Assembly: GCF_018223345.1 (NCBI RefSeq)
Contig: NZ_CP073587.1
Location: 345,001-409,000, forward strand
Length of the DNA: 64,000 bases
Source: Shewanella yunxiaonensis
GTDB lineage: Bacteria; Pseudomonadota; Gammaproteobacteria; Enterobacterales; Shewanellaceae
Direction: 5' to 3'
Below the pieces are notes generated by a model, which worked only from the letters and a program-made list of their open reading frames with translations, had not been told where the DNA came from and did no database searches. Shown piece by piece: positions 10,080 to 19,687 of this stretch. The position numbers and the translations under genes are program-made. Positions within the stretch are counted from its first letter, which is position 1; every line of letters starts with the position of its first letter.

Positions 10080-10095
10080 TGTGATCTCTGTCGCA
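10080..10095 (+). promoter_or_regulatory. CRP-like site in the hemC-cyaA spacer
   Basis: TGTGA-TCTCTG-TCGCA matches the CRP consensus TGTGA-N6-TCACA at 9 of 10 positions. A candidate promoter, TTTGCG (10099-10104), 17 bp, TAGCAT (10122-10127), follows directly. E. coli cyaA is feedback-controlled by CRP, so a site here is plausible. Confidence 0.4.
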
Positions 10096-10155
10096 TAGTT
10101 TGCGCATTTTGTGAAAAGTGTTAGCATGTTTTCCCATTGTGGAAAGGGATAAATA

Positions 10156-12594
10156 ATGATCCGGATGATCGACTTTACCCAACAAAAAGCCGAGATAGCC
10201 GAACGTCTAAACCGAGTCAGATTGGCACGAGCAAAAGCTTTATTTTCGCCGTTGCAGCGACATCTGTTTACACTGATCCCATATCTGGTTCATCACCATC
10301 ATCAATCCTTGCCGGGTTATAACGGCGAGTCGACTCCTTGCGGCGTGAAAAATTTCGCGCCGGGGCCTCATCATTTTGAAGCGCTGGACATCTTCAAGCT
10401 AGAAGTGGTTGATGCGGAACCGCCTGAAGCCCCCTGCCTCGATGGTGTGTATGCCATGGGCAGTACGGCAAGCTTCGGTCAGCATCCTAAAAGCGATGTT
10501 GATATCTGGTTAGTCTACGGCGAAGAACTGGATAATGTGGGCATCGGGCGTCTACAACAAAAAAGCCGGATGCTGACCAACTGGTTTGCTGGCTATGGGT
10601 TTGAAGTCAATTTTTATCTGGTTCACCAAACACAGTTCAGCCGCGATTATCAAAGCCGTATTCACAATGAATGGGAAATCTTAGGGCATGAACATAGTGG
10701 CAGCGCGCAACACTGGTTGCTGTTGGAAGAGTTTTATCGCAGTCATATAAGATTAGCGGGCAAACCGGTGGCCTGGTGGCCGGGGGCACAGGCGGAAGCG
10801 GGCTATCTGTTCTTTGGTGATGTGCATAAACTGCCTGCGAATGAATACTTTGGTGCGTCGCTGTGGCAGTTATATAAAGGCTTGGATAAACCTCATAAAG
10901 CGTTGTTAAAAGTACTATTACTGGAAGCTTACGCCAGTGATTACCCGCGCAGTCAATTGATCACCGATGCCATTTGGCAGAAGGCGCTCGCGGGAGACTT
11001 TTCCATCGACAATGACCCCTATCTGCTGCTTTATGACGTTATTGACGTCTACCTGACTCGTGTCGGCGATACCCGACGACTGGAAATTGCCCGTCGCTGT
11101 CTGTATCTGAAATGCGGCATTCGCCTTACAGATCAACAACAACCGCAGGATTGGCGCTATCAGCAATTGCGTAAAATGGTGCTGGACTGGGAGTGGCCTT
11201 ACAGTTTGGTGGCGACGCTGGATAACTGTGATCATTGGCATAGTGGCGAACTGCAATGGTTTAATGCGCAACTCAACGAATTGATGTTGGTGAGTTATCA
11301 AACCTTACTGCGCTTCGCTTCTACCCACAGCCTGAGTGAACACTTCAAGATTGAAGACCTCGGATTGCTCACCCGTAAACTGCACACGTATTTCAGCGAA
11401 AATGAGCAGCAGATCCTGCGTCTTAATCCCTTATGGAGCCAGAGCCTGGCAGAAAAGCATTTAACGATAGTGCGCAGCTCTCAGTCGCAGAAGCCGAGTT
11501 ATCTTTATCGTTTGCCGCCAGAGCCGCGACAATTTTTCGGCGAAGTCGCCATTAATAAAGCGGTAGATACCGCCTCCTTAATCGCCTGGGCCTGCTTAAA
11601 CGGTATCTGTGATAAACACACGCGCTGGCATGAATATGGTCGCAGCAATTCCCGTGGTCGACGTTTACGAAGGGTTGCTCTGCGATTGTTGCCTCATCTG
11701 GAAAATCGCCATTGGCGGGTGTCGAAAATGGATTTGTGCCAGCCCTGGCATTATCGCAAAGTCTTGTTGCTGCTGAATCTGGATTACGATCCAACGGTCG
11801 ACTGGCCTGGACAAGGGCTGATGCTGGATATCCTGGGGAGTAATCTGTTGTCAGTAGGGCAGCAGCAGGTTTGTCTTTTGGGGAGTATTCACCTGATCAG
11901 CTTTAACTCCTGGGGGGAGTGGCATTGCCACAGTTTTCAGGGCGAGCAGGCATTGTTGCAGTTGATCAGCTATGTGGCACCCGGGCTTAAGCGGGGCGGT
12001 GAAAAAGTTGAACTGGATGTTGTCAGTGCCTCCAAGAAAGTTCAACCTCAATTGGAACACGGGATTCGTCGTCTGCTAAAACAGATTTACCGACTGATCC
12101 GCGATGCGCGGGACTCCAGAACCTTGGTTCAGCCATTACAACTCAGAGAGAAACGTTATGGGTTGTTTTTTGACGCACGTGGGGTGAGTTACCGCGATCT
12201 ATCAGACGTGAAATCCCTTTATCGACAGATGGCGCGTGGCGAGTTGCAGCAGCCGCCCCAACATGAATTAAGCAGTAAACGTCAAATCACCGTACCACAG
12301 GTGATCAGGGATTTTGCGGTAAAGGGCATCTTGCAATATTTCCTACAACAACGTGATGGGGTTCTGGATGTATTTGTGATGGATGAACGCAATCAACTCA
12401 GCTATTACCTGCAGGCTGGCGCTGATGTTAGCGAGTTGGTGGCGCAACTGACTCGTCACTATGCGTTTGGTGATATTCAGAACTTACGGGACCGCTTTAA
12501 CTTCCCGCAATTTTTTATGCTGGTGACAGAAGAAAACAAAACGTCGGCGATTCCGTTTGGCTTTGCCTCTGGAACCGGACAGTCAGAATTCTGA
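10156..12594 (+). CDS. cyaA: Class I adenylate cyclase
   Basis: 812 residues, close to the enterobacterial enzyme. It makes cAMP from ATP. The N-terminal catalytic half carries the nucleotidyltransferase signature GSTASFGQHPKSDVDIWLVY (near residues 100-120) with its acidic metal-binding pair DVD. The C-terminal half is the regulatory domain. The ATG at 10156 has AAGGGA 6 nt upstream; a second ATG three codons in (10165) is possible. The gene is divergent from hemC and convergent with cyaY. Confidence 0.96.
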   Translation: MIRMIDFTQQKAEIAERLNRVRLARAKALFSPLQRHLFTLIPYLVHHHHQSLPGYNGESTPCGVKNFAPGPHHFEALDIFKLEVVDAEPPEAPCLDGVYAMGSTASFGQHPKSDVDIWLVYGEELDNVGIGRLQQKSRMLTNWFAGYGFEVNFYLVHQTQFSRDYQSRIHNEWEILGHEHSGSAQHWLLLEEFYRSHIRLAGKPVAWWPGAQAEAGYLFFGDVHKLPANEYFGASLWQLYKGLDKPHKALLKVLLLEAYASDYPRSQLITDAIWQKALAGDFSIDNDPYLLLYDVIDVYLTRVGDTRRLEIARRCLYLKCGIRLTDQQQPQDWRYQQLRKMVLDWEWPYSLVATLDNCDHWHSGELQWFNAQLNELMLVSYQTLLRFASTHSLSEHFKIEDLGLLTRKLHTYFSENEQQILRLNPLWSQSLAEKHLTIVRSSQSQKPSYLYRLPPEPRQFFGEVAINKAVDTASLIAWACLNGICDKHTRWHEYGRSNSRGRRLRRVALRLLPHLENRHWRVSKMDLCQPWHYRKVLLLLNLDYDPTVDWPGQGLMLDILGSNLLSVGQQQVCLLGSIHLISFNSWGEWHCHSFQGEQALLQLISYVAPGLKRGGEKVELDVVSASKKVQPQLEHGIRRLLKQIYRLIRDARDSRTLVQPLQLREKRYGLFFDARGVSYRDLSDVKSLYRQMARGELQQPPQHELSSKRQITVPQVIRDFAVKGILQYFLQQRDGVLDVFVMDERNQLSYYLQAGADVSELVAQLTRHYAFGDIQNLRDRFNFPQFFMLVTEENKTSAIPFGFASGTGQSEF

Positions 12595-12618
12595 CCGCCG
12601 CAGTTCAGTCTCGGCAGC

Positions 12619-12948
12619 TTAAAAGGATAATTTCAGACCGCTCTGCTTGGCGATGGCAGCTTGTACGAAAGGTAAGAATTCACCACCATTGCGGCCATCC
12701 AACCACTTACCATCGACATAGCCAAAGTGATAACCACCAAAGCGTGTGGCAACCCAAATTTCGTGTAACGGTTCCTGTTTATTGATGACAATCTTTGAGC
12801 CGTCAGTAAATTCCAGTTGCAGAACATTGCCAGTCGTATCAATGTCTACATCCGCATCGTCATTATCAATGGCATTTTCTACCGCCGTTTCGATTAAATC
12901 GAACATTTCGTCGGCAAGTTGGTGATATTCGCTGTCTGACATGGCCAT
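12619..12948 (-). CDS. cyaY: Frataxin homologue CyaY
   Basis: 109 residues from the ATG at 12948, chosen because AAGGA lies 10 nt upstream; a second ATG two codons later matches the usual [11 protein letters not shown] start. The N-terminal helix is acidic (DDADVDID), giving the iron-binding ridge. The sheet contains [20 protein letters not shown] and [10 protein letters not shown], both typical of frataxins. It modulates iron delivery in Fe-S cluster assembly. The 22-residue hydrophobic upstream extension to 13014 is probably not translated. Confidence 0.94.
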   Translation of the reverse strand: MAMSDSEYHQLADEMFDLIETAVENAIDNDDADVDIDTTGNVLQLEFTDGSKIVINKQEPLHEIWVATRFGGYHFGYVDGKWLDGRNGGEFLPFVQAAIAKQSGLKLSF

Positions 12949-13028
12949 GCAATTTCTGTCCTTTGCTTTCATTAAGATGAATGCGATTATAAGGCCAATG
13001 TAAATCGCCTGCACAGATGTTGATTGAA

Positions 13029-13169
13029 ATGAGATTGCTTATTGCTTGTACCTTAGCCGGCCTGTTGCTGACAGGCTGCGGTCAGAAAGGACCGCTATAT
13101 AAAAGCCCGGTCAAAGAAACGAACCAGGCACAACCAACTCCGCCAGTAACCCCGCCACAGTCAAAGTGA
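13029..13169 (+). CDS. lptM: LptM (YifL) small lipoprotein
   Basis: 46 residues. A signal peptide [17 protein letters not shown] ends in the lipobox LTGC (Cys17), followed by the LptM signature GQKGPLY and a short Pro/Gln tail. In E. coli LptM assists assembly of the LptD LPS translocon. The gene sits divergent from cyaY and 6 bp before lysA, its usual place. A TTG three codons upstream (13020) is an alternative start. Confidence 0.9.
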   Translation: MRLLIACTLAGLLLTGCGQKGPLYKSPVKETNQAQPTPPVTPPQSK

Positions 13170-13175
13170 GGAATC

Positions 13176-14420
13176 ATGGACTATTTTAATTTTCGTGAGA
13201 AGCATCTATTTGCTGAGGATTGCGGTGTAGCGGAGCTGGCAAAACAGTATGGTACGCCGTTGTATGTTTATTCCCGTGCGACATTAGAGCGCCATTGGCA
13301 TGCGTTTGATTCGGCAGTGGCCGAGCATCCGCACATGATCTGCTACGCGGTGAAAGCCAACGCTAACCTGGCGGTGTTGAATCTACTGGCACGTATGGGC
13401 AGTGGTTTTGACATCGTGTCAGGTGGTGAGCTGGCGCGCGTTGTCGCTGCCGGTGGCGATCCTGCCAAAGTGGTGTTTTCCGGGGTAGGTAAAACCGCTG
13501 CAGAAATGAAGATGGCGCTGGACTTGGGCATCTATTGTTTCAATGTCGAGTCGCTGGCAGAACTGGAACAGCTGAATGATGTAGCCGCAGGCCTCAATAC
13601 GGTTGCACCGGTTTCTTTGCGTATTAATCCTGACGTAGACGCAGGCACCCATCCCTATATTTCTACCGGACTGAAAGAAAACAAATTCGGCATTGCAATG
13701 GTTGATGCTGAAGCGGCCTTTGTGCGGGCAATGGAATTGCCTTATTTGCAAGTCAAAGGGGTGGATTGCCATATCGGTTCGCAGTTAACCGAGCTGCGAC
13801 CATTTCTGGATGCTATGGATCGTGTGTTGGCACTGATTGACCGCCTGGCCGAAAAAGGTATCGAAATTCATCATCTGGATGTCGGTGGTGGTTTGGGCGT
13901 GACGTATGATGCAGAAAATCCACCGATGCCTAACGTGTATGCCAGCGCCTTGCTGGAAAAATTACAGGGCCGCGATTTGCAACTGATATTTGAGCCCGGG
14001 CGTGCGATTGCGGCCAATGCTGGCATTTTTGTTACGCAGGTGCTGTATCTGAAGGAAAACTCAGGGAAAAATTTTGCGATTGTCGATGGGGCGATGAATG
14101 ACCTGATCCGTCCTGCCTTATACGGTGCATGGCAAAAAATTATTCCAGTGCGTCAGTACCGCAGTACCCCAAAAGTTTACGATATCGTAGGTCCAGTATG
14201 TGAAACCGGCGATTTCCTGGGAAAATCCAGAGAGTTATCTATTCGGAAAGGGGATTTGCTGGCCGTGCGTTCCAGCGGTGCTTATGGCTTCGTGATGTCT
14301 TCCAACTACAACACTCGCCCACGAGTGGCAGAAATCATGGTCGATGGTGATAGCCATTACGTTGTTAGAGAGCGCGAAAATCTGCAGCAACTCTGGCAAG
14401 GTGAACACCTGCTGCCGTAA
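13176..14420 (+). CDS. lysA: Diaminopimelate decarboxylase
   Basis: 414 residues. It decarboxylates meso-diaminopimelate to L-lysine using PLP. The PLP lysine is in CYAVKANANLAV (K60). Other family motifs are HIGSQLTELRPF, LDVGGGLGV, FEPGRAIAANAG and GPVCETGDFLG. GAGGA precedes the ATG and overlaps the lptM stop. It lies in the lptM-lysA-dapF run, so the last two lysine-pathway enzymes are co-transcribed. Confidence 0.97.
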   Translation: MDYFNFREKHLFAEDCGVAELAKQYGTPLYVYSRATLERHWHAFDSAVAEHPHMICYAVKANANLAVLNLLARMGSGFDIVSGGELARVVAAGGDPAKVVFSGVGKTAAEMKMALDLGIYCFNVESLAELEQLNDVAAGLNTVAPVSLRINPDVDAGTHPYISTGLKENKFGIAMVDAEAAFVRAMELPYLQVKGVDCHIGSQLTELRPFLDAMDRVLALIDRLAEKGIEIHHLDVGGGLGVTYDAENPPMPNVYASALLEKLQGRDLQLIFEPGRAIAANAGIFVTQVLYLKENSGKNFAIVDGAMNDLIRPALYGAWQKIIPVRQYRSTPKVYDIVGPVCETGDFLGKSRELSIRKGDLLAVRSSGAYGFVMSSNYNTRPRVAEIMVDGDSHYVVRERENLQQLWQGEHLLP

Positions 14421-14467
14421 ACTAGCCGTAGTGACCTTTTTGCGCCAGTGGCGACAGAGGAGCAAGA

Positions 14468-15295
14468 TTGATTCAGTTCACTAAAATGCACGGTTTGGGC
14501 AATGACTTTATGGTCGTTGATGCTGTGACCCAGAACGTATTCTTTTCGCCTGAGCAGATCCGGCGATTGTCTGACCGGAATTTCGGGGTCGGGTTTGACC
14601 AACTGTTGCTGGTTGAACCGCCGTATGATCCGGATTTAGATTTCCACTACCGTATTTTTAACGCCGACGGCTCTGAAGTGGAGCAGTGCGGTAATGGCGC
14701 TCGCTGTTTCGCGCGATTTGTGCGCAATAAAGGCCTGACCATTAAGCAAAAGATTAAGGTGAGCACCTCCGCGGGCAAAATGACCCTGAGACTGGAACGT
14801 GATGGTAACGTGACGGTGAATATGGGGGTGCCGGTTACCGATCCCGGTCGCATTCCTTTTAAGGCCAAAAAAGCTGAAAAGACCTATCTTTTACAGACAG
14901 AAAGTCAGACGTTTCTGTGTGGTGCCATCTCGATGGGGAATCCCCACTGTGTGATTGAGGTGGATGATGTCAGCACGACTGATGTGCCACAATTGGGTGC
15001 AATGCTGACCAACCATGAACGTTTTCCCAAAGGGGTGAATGTAGGCTTTATGCAGATTGTCAACGAAGGCCATATTAAACTGCGGGTATATGAACGCGGT
15101 GCGGCGGAGACACTGGCTTGTGGTAGTGGCGCCTGTGCTGCCGCTGCTGTGGGGCAACTGCAAGGTAAATTAAATCAGGTAGTACGGGTCGACCTTCCTG
15201 GTGGCAGTTTAACCATCAACTGGGAAGGTGAAGGTAAACCTTTATGGATGACAGGACCGGCAGAACACGTGTACGACGGACAAATACAATTATGA
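14468..15295 (+). CDS. dapF: Diaminopimelate epimerase (TTG start)
   Basis: 275 residues. It epimerises LL- to meso-diaminopimelate. The two catalytic cysteines are C74 in EQCGNGARC and C218 in [13 protein letters not shown]. The start is TTG at 14468, supported by AGGAG at the right distance and by the conserved N-terminus [17 protein letters not shown]. An ATG start at M7 would remove conserved residues. The stop overlaps the next ATG (ATGA). Confidence 0.97.
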   Translation: MIQFTKMHGLGNDFMVVDAVTQNVFFSPEQIRRLSDRNFGVGFDQLLLVEPPYDPDLDFHYRIFNADGSEVEQCGNGARCFARFVRNKGLTIKQKIKVSTSAGKMTLRLERDGNVTVNMGVPVTDPGRIPFKAKKAEKTYLLQTESQTFLCGAISMGNPHCVIEVDDVSTTDVPQLGAMLTNHERFPKGVNVGFMQIVNEGHIKLRVYERGAAETLACGSGACAAAAVGQLQGKLNQVVRVDLPGGSLTINWEGEGKPLWMTGPAEHVYDGQIQL

Positions 15296-15948
15296 CCGAA
15301 ACAGTGGCAACTGAAACCGAAGTGACCGAGCGTATGGATGCGCCGTTTGATGAACAGATTATCCGCGAGTATTTACTGGATAATCCTGATTTCTTCACCC
15401 GTTTTCCGGAGCTGCTGCTGGCTATGGTGCTGCCTCATGGCGAAAAAGGCACGATTTCGCTGGTAGAAAAACGTCAGGAGATCCTGCGTCATCGGGTCAA
15501 TCAGCTGGAAGAAGAGATTACCACGCTGATGTCGATGGCCACGCGCAATGAGCGGATCTATCGGTTTAATACCCAACTGTGTCGTAAATTGCTGGACTGT
15601 GAAGATATCGGTGAGTTGCGCCAAGTGCTGACGGCTGAACTGAAAAGTGAGTTTCATTTCAGTCATGTGCGGCTGATCACCGTACATGATATCGATTCTG
15701 AGCTTTCCACCATTTGGCATAAACGACTGAAAAAAGGTTACTATTTTGGTCGTCTTACACGTCAGGAATCTCATCGTTTGTTTGGTACGGAAGTTGGCTC
15801 CGTTTCGCTTGCACGGTTGTCAGAAGATAACGGTCAGGTAATTTTTGCGATTGCCAGCGAAGACGTGACCCATTTTCACCCAGAGATGGACAGCATGCTG
15901 TTGGAGCAGGTCAGGCAGTTACTGGATCATTTGCTACCTAAGCTGTAA
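15292..15948 (+). CDS. DUF484 (GAF-like) family protein
   Basis: 218 residues from the ATG that overlaps the dapF stop. An acidic N-terminus is followed by the conserved [19 protein letters not shown], a coiled coil ([22 protein letters not shown]) and a GAF-like domain. The family is nearly always between dapF and xerC and its biochemical role is not established. Confidence 0.9.
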   Translation: MTETVATETEVTERMDAPFDEQIIREYLLDNPDFFTRFPELLLAMVLPHGEKGTISLVEKRQEILRHRVNQLEEEITTLMSMATRNERIYRFNTQLCRKLLDCEDIGELRQVLTAELKSEFHFSHVRLITVHDIDSELSTIWHKRLKKGYYFGRLTRQESHRLFGTEVGSVSLARLSEDNGQVIFAIASEDVTHFHPEMDSMLLEQVRQLLDHLLPKL

Positions 15949-15950
15949 TC

Positions 15951-16856
15951 ATGACGGCGCTGACTGAATCACACTGGTTATCGCAATTTGAGCGGTTCCT
16001 GAGCGCAGAGCGGCAGTTATCCCCGTATACCGTACGTAACTATCTCAGTGAATTACTGCGAGTGGGTGAGTTATTGCCAGATGTCAGGCGTTGGGAAGAG
16101 ATTCATTACCAGCAGTTGCAAGGCGTGTTGGCAAAACTGCATCGGCAAGGATTGAGTCCTCGCAGCTTGTCGTTGAGCCTTTCAGCCCAAAAGCAGTTTT
16201 TTACGTTCCTGCTGCGTGAAGGGGTTATTCACAGCAATCCAGCGAAACAGTTATCCGCGCCCAAACAAGCTAAACCATTACCTAAGAATCTGGACACCGA
16301 CAGTGTCAGTCACTTGCTGGATATTGAGGTCACTGACGCTATTACTGCTCGCGATAAAGCCATGATGGAACTGTTTTATTCCAGTGGTTTGCGTTTGGCT
16401 GAACTGGCGGCGTTGGATCTGCAAGACATGGACCTGAAGCAGGCTCAGGTCAGAGTTTTGGGGAAGGGCAGTAAAGAACGGTTACTGCCGGTGGGGTCCA
16501 TTGCAGTCAATGCCATCAATGTGTGGTTAAGTTATCGTCGTCAATTGCCTTGCCAGGAGCCGGCGCTGTTTGTGACAGGCAAAGGACAGCGTCTATCCCA
16601 CCGCGGGATCCAGGCGCGCTTAGCTTACTGGGGGCAACAGCAAGTGATTAATGGCCGAGTACATCCTCATAAGCTGCGACATTCGTTTGCGACCCATATG
16701 CTGGAATCCAGCGGCGATCTGCGCGCAGTACAGGAGCTGTTGGGGCATGCTAATCTGGCAACCACACAAATCTATACCAGTCTGGATTTTCAGCACCTTG
16801 CTAAGGTATATGACAGTGCTCATCCGCACGCTAAAAAAGATAAGCAGCGGGATTAA
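15951..16856 (+). CDS. xerC: Tyrosine recombinase XerC
   Basis: 301 residues, normal XerC length. The N-terminal SAM-like DNA-binding domain (about 5-90) is followed by the catalytic domain with Arg in [14 protein letters not shown], the pair H/R in [14 protein letters not shown], His in [13 protein letters not shown] and the nucleophilic Tyr in IYTS. With XerD it resolves chromosome dimers at dif. It starts 2 bp after DUF484. Confidence 0.96.
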   Translation: MTALTESHWLSQFERFLSAERQLSPYTVRNYLSELLRVGELLPDVRRWEEIHYQQLQGVLAKLHRQGLSPRSLSLSLSAQKQFFTFLLREGVIHSNPAKQLSAPKQAKPLPKNLDTDSVSHLLDIEVTDAITARDKAMMELFYSSGLRLAELAALDLQDMDLKQAQVRVLGKGSKERLLPVGSIAVNAINVWLSYRRQLPCQEPALFVTGKGQRLSHRGIQARLAYWGQQQVINGRVHPHKLRHSFATHMLESSGDLRAVQELLGHANLATTQIYTSLDFQHLAKVYDSAHPHAKKDKQRD

Positions 16857-16858
16857 GC

Positions 16859-17596
16859 ATGCATAGCTTTCTTCGTCTGTCGCCTTTTCGCGCTATCAGT
16901 TTTGATCTTGATGATACCCTCTACAATAACAAACCCATCATTGCTGCGGCAGAAGTTCAATTACTGCGCTGGTTACAGCAACAGTATCCGGCAACCGCTG
17001 CCTGGTCTCAAGGGGATTGGCGTAACCTGAAACTGCAGGTGCTATCGCAGCAACCGCAACTGATCCATGATACTTCCGCAACGCGCCAAGCGGTGTTGCA
17101 CCGTGGCTTAAAGCGACTTGGCTATGATGACACTGTAGCGCGCCAGGGGGCTATTGATGGACTCAACTATTTTTATCAACAACGCAGTGATTTCAAAGTG
17201 TCTGCTGCCGTGCTGACTTTGTTGCGGGAGTTAGCAGAATACTGGCCGCTGGTTGGTATTACGAATGGCAATGTGGATGAACAAGCGATTGGGTTAGATG
17301 GTGTCTTCTCTTTTGTGTTGCATCCCGGCAATGGCGTGCGGATGAAGCCTTTTCCAGATCTGTTTATGATGGCCGCCGAAAAACTGGATGTGACGCCAGC
17401 GGAGCTGCTGCATGTGGGGGACCATCCGGATACTGACGTAAAAGGCGCTCGTATGGCCGGGTGTCAGACCATTTGGTTAAACCCGGGTTATGGACAAACT
17501 GCCCGTAAACTCCCCGGCGCATTGTTACCGCATTGCAGTATTGCGTCTTTAGCGCAATTGCGCCCCTTGTTGTTAACTCAACATTCACTGTGTTGA
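16859..17596 (+). CDS. yigB: HAD-superfamily phosphatase YigB
   Basis: 245 residues. HAD motif I is SFDLDDTLYNN, motif II ITNGN, motif III Lys in RMKPFPDLF and motif IV HVGDHPDTDVKGA. The family dephosphorylates 5-amino-6-(5-phosphoribitylamino)uracil or FMN in riboflavin metabolism. It starts 2 bp after xerC, as in E. coli, and is probably the last gene of the run. Confidence 0.92.
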   Translation: MHSFLRLSPFRAISFDLDDTLYNNKPIIAAAEVQLLRWLQQQYPATAAWSQGDWRNLKLQVLSQQPQLIHDTSATRQAVLHRGLKRLGYDDTVARQGAIDGLNYFYQQRSDFKVSAAVLTLLRELAEYWPLVGITNGNVDEQAIGLDGVFSFVLHPGNGVRMKPFPDLFMMAAEKLDVTPAELLHVGDHPDTDVKGARMAGCQTIWLNPGYGQTARKLPGALLPHCSIASLAQLRPLLLTQHSLC

Positions 17597-17710
17597 GCGC
17601 AATTTTGCGAGCTTGGTTCTGCATGGTTGCCATATTTTCATTATCATTTATGTAACATATGCTTTATTATTGAGTTACATAATCTGCGTTGTCTTCTGTT
17701 GAGGTCGAGA

Positions 17711-18310
17711 TTGTCCGCTGTTGATCCCCGTCTGATGCCTTTGATGTTGCTTGGTATCAGCCTGCCTGTCGCTGCCCAAGACGTGGTTGCGACGAGTGGC
17801 TTTATGTCGGGTTTGCTACATTCATTTCAGGGAATGGATCATATTCTGGCTGCATTCAGTGTCGGCATGCTTTGCACCATGCTGGAAAAGCGCGTCGTCT
17901 GCTTGATCCCGCTCGCTTTCATGTTTTTCATGTGTCTGGGGAGTATTGCGGGCATCTTAAATGCGCCGTTACCCGTCGGTGACTCGTTTATGGCCTTGGG
18001 TGTGGTGGCTCTGGGCGTGGTTATCGCGCTAAATCGCAATATGCCAATCTCGTTTGCTATGGCATTGGTTGGGGTATTTGCGGTTTTTCACGGTTATGAG
18101 CACGGTGCCGCTATGCCTGCCGACGCTGCCCCGGTAACTTATCTCGGTGGCTTGATGATAAGTACCATAATGCTGCAGTTAGTTGGAATTCTATCGGGAA
18201 AGATATTGATAGTTTTGGATAAAAATAGTCGGTTGATCCGCATTACTGGCGGTGCCATAGCGATGTGTGGCGGTTACCTCATCCTCGCGCTGTTATTGCA
18301 GGTCCCGTAA
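17711..18310 (+). CDS. HupE/UreJ-like membrane protein
   Basis: 199 residues if translated from the TTG at 17711, which has GAGG 6 nt upstream and opens a signal peptide ending near PVAAQ. A longer in-frame ATG at 17627 lacks these features. The conserved HupE pattern is present as LLHSFQGMDHILAAFSVGM, with a second His region VFHGYEHG. About six membrane segments are visible. HupE/UreJ proteins are linked to nickel uptake for hydrogenase or urease, but no such genes are nearby, so the substrate is open. Confidence 0.8.
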   Translation: MSAVDPRLMPLMLLGISLPVAAQDVVATSGFMSGLLHSFQGMDHILAAFSVGMLCTMLEKRVVCLIPLAFMFFMCLGSIAGILNAPLPVGDSFMALGVVALGVVIALNRNMPISFAMALVGVFAVFHGYEHGAAMPADAAPVTYLGGLMISTIMLQLVGILSGKILIVLDKNSRLIRITGGAIAMCGGYLILALLLQVP

Positions 18311-18321
18311 TCGGGACCTGC
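18298..18321. terminator. Hairpin between convergent genes
   Basis: A 10-bp perfect stem GCAGGTCCCG/CGGGACCTGC with loop TAAT contains the stop codon of the HupE-like gene. It lacks a clear T-tract on either side. Confidence 0.45.
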
Positions 18322-18328
18322 AAACTCA

Positions 18329-19030
18329 TTACGGTTCCAGTTTTAGCGCTTTTGGAAACAGCACATTATTTTCCAGATGAATATGACTGAAGAGATCTTG
18401 CTCAAATTCAGCCAGTGTCGCGTAGCAAACTTTCCAGGTAGTGCAGGCATATGCTGGCGGTTGATAATTATTCGTCAGACCGCGTAGTTTTTCTAAAATC
18501 TGTCCGGCTTCCTCATGTTCATATTCCATGGCATTGACTGGGTGTTGCAGCGTACCAAAGCAGCTTTCATAAGCTTCGTGGTTGCTCAGGGCGCGTATTG
18601 CCGGAAACAGTATCATCTCCTCTTTCTGAAGGTGTGGCAGCAGATCGGCAATCAGTGCCTTGATCCACCCTGCAATCGGTTTAATTTCAGTGTATTTTTC
18701 ACCATGCGCGCGGACCATTTTATCCGCGTATTCCAGAAGTAACGGTGCGGTCCGCCTGATGTATTGATGGTGCGTAGATTCAATATGGTCGATCAATGCC
18801 GGTAATGATAACCGAGTTAACTTATCCTGCTTTTGTCCGGTTTCGCCAATGTGTTGTAATGCTTGCAGAACTTCTGATGGATTGGCATTCGCACGCGTAC
18901 AGGCGGCATCCAACATGCGACCACCGCCGCAACAAAAATCGATGCCAAAATGAGTGAATACATGCGCATAACGAAAATCTTCTGCCACAAAATCGCCAAC
19001 GCGACGGCTAAGTTGAATATCTGACGCCAT
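18329..19030 (-). CDS. ytfE: Fe-S cluster repair di-iron protein YtfE/ScdA
   Basis: 233 residues. The N-terminal ScdA_N domain includes the Cys pair in FGIDFCCGGGR. The C-terminal hemerythrin-like domain holds the di-iron His/Glu residues (DHIESTHHQY, HLQKEEMILFP, EYEHEEAG, HIHLENNVLFP). It repairs iron centres damaged by nitric oxide or oxidants. An NsrR-like operator lies just upstream, as expected. Confidence 0.95.
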   Translation of the reverse strand: MASDIQLSRRVGDFVAEDFRYAHVFTHFGIDFCCGGGRMLDAACTRANANPSEVLQALQHIGETGQKQDKLTRLSLPALIDHIESTHHQYIRRTAPLLLEYADKMVRAHGEKYTEIKPIAGWIKALIADLLPHLQKEEMILFPAIRALSNHEAYESCFGTLQHPVNAMEYEHEEAGQILEKLRGLTNNYQPPAYACTTWKVCYATLAEFEQDLFSHIHLENNVLFPKALKLEP

Positions 19031-19053
19031 AACAGAACTCCGGTGTAATAAAT

Positions 19054-19076
19054 TACATGTATTATATATGCATCTT
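19054..19076 (-). promoter_or_regulatory. NsrR-like operator of ytfE
   Basis: On the minus strand the first half-site is AAGATGCATAT (10 of 11 to the remembered NsrR half-site AAGATGYATTT). The second half is TAATACATGTA (7 of 11). It lies 24 bp upstream of the ytfE start. Confidence 0.6.
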
Positions 19077-19079
19077 TAT

Positions 19080-19687
19080 TTGTGACACCATTAAGTTGAC
19101 TGTTTTGCTAGGTTAAGCACAAAAATTTAAAGCACCATACCGCTATAAAAGGAAACTACGGATAGTTAGACGCTGACCAAACTCTGCAATGCCCTTTATG
19201 CTCGCAATAACCAAGCGAACCATACAATGTAAGCAACATTGGCGCGGATTTCCGGATTAAAACATCATCTCTTGCTGTCATCACAACTCATTGCTTACAG
19301 GATTAAGCTCACTGCAATATCAGCCTCAGCCATTCATCGCTTCCGCTAATACAAACAAATAGGGGGATGACGGACTCAGTATTGGTTAGATGGATCATGC
19401 TGCAAGATCTGACTTCAGGAGGATGCTAGGCGCCCAGCTAGCCCCAATGTTGTACGCAGTGGTGTTGCTATGATCGGACGTTATCCATTGCGGTGACTGA
19501 GCACCTCAGTGAGTATGAATTGGTCCTCAATGATGCACTCTTAACTCGGTTTATTCGGCGTTGCCATCGGTGTCGGATAACGGTAGTCACCATATGACTT
19601 TTGTTGATTTTTTAAGCATATTGCTATCCAAAACAGTGAATTAGGCTTTACACTTAAGCGGTATCTCAATTTTCGGTTTGCAACTAT
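19080..19687. other. Long intergenic region, no gene recognised
   Basis: About 610 bp with no convincing ORF, repeat or RNA on either strand. It could contain a degraded gene, but I recognise no remnant. Confidence 0.5.

Noticed and set aside
12949..13014. N-terminal hydrophobic extension of CyaY
   Set aside because: Frataxins start at MSDSEYH; the extension lies in the lptM/cyaY promoter and has no ribosome site.
19080..19687. Possible decayed gene in the long gap after ytfE
   Set aside because: No recognisable family fragments in any frame that I could read.
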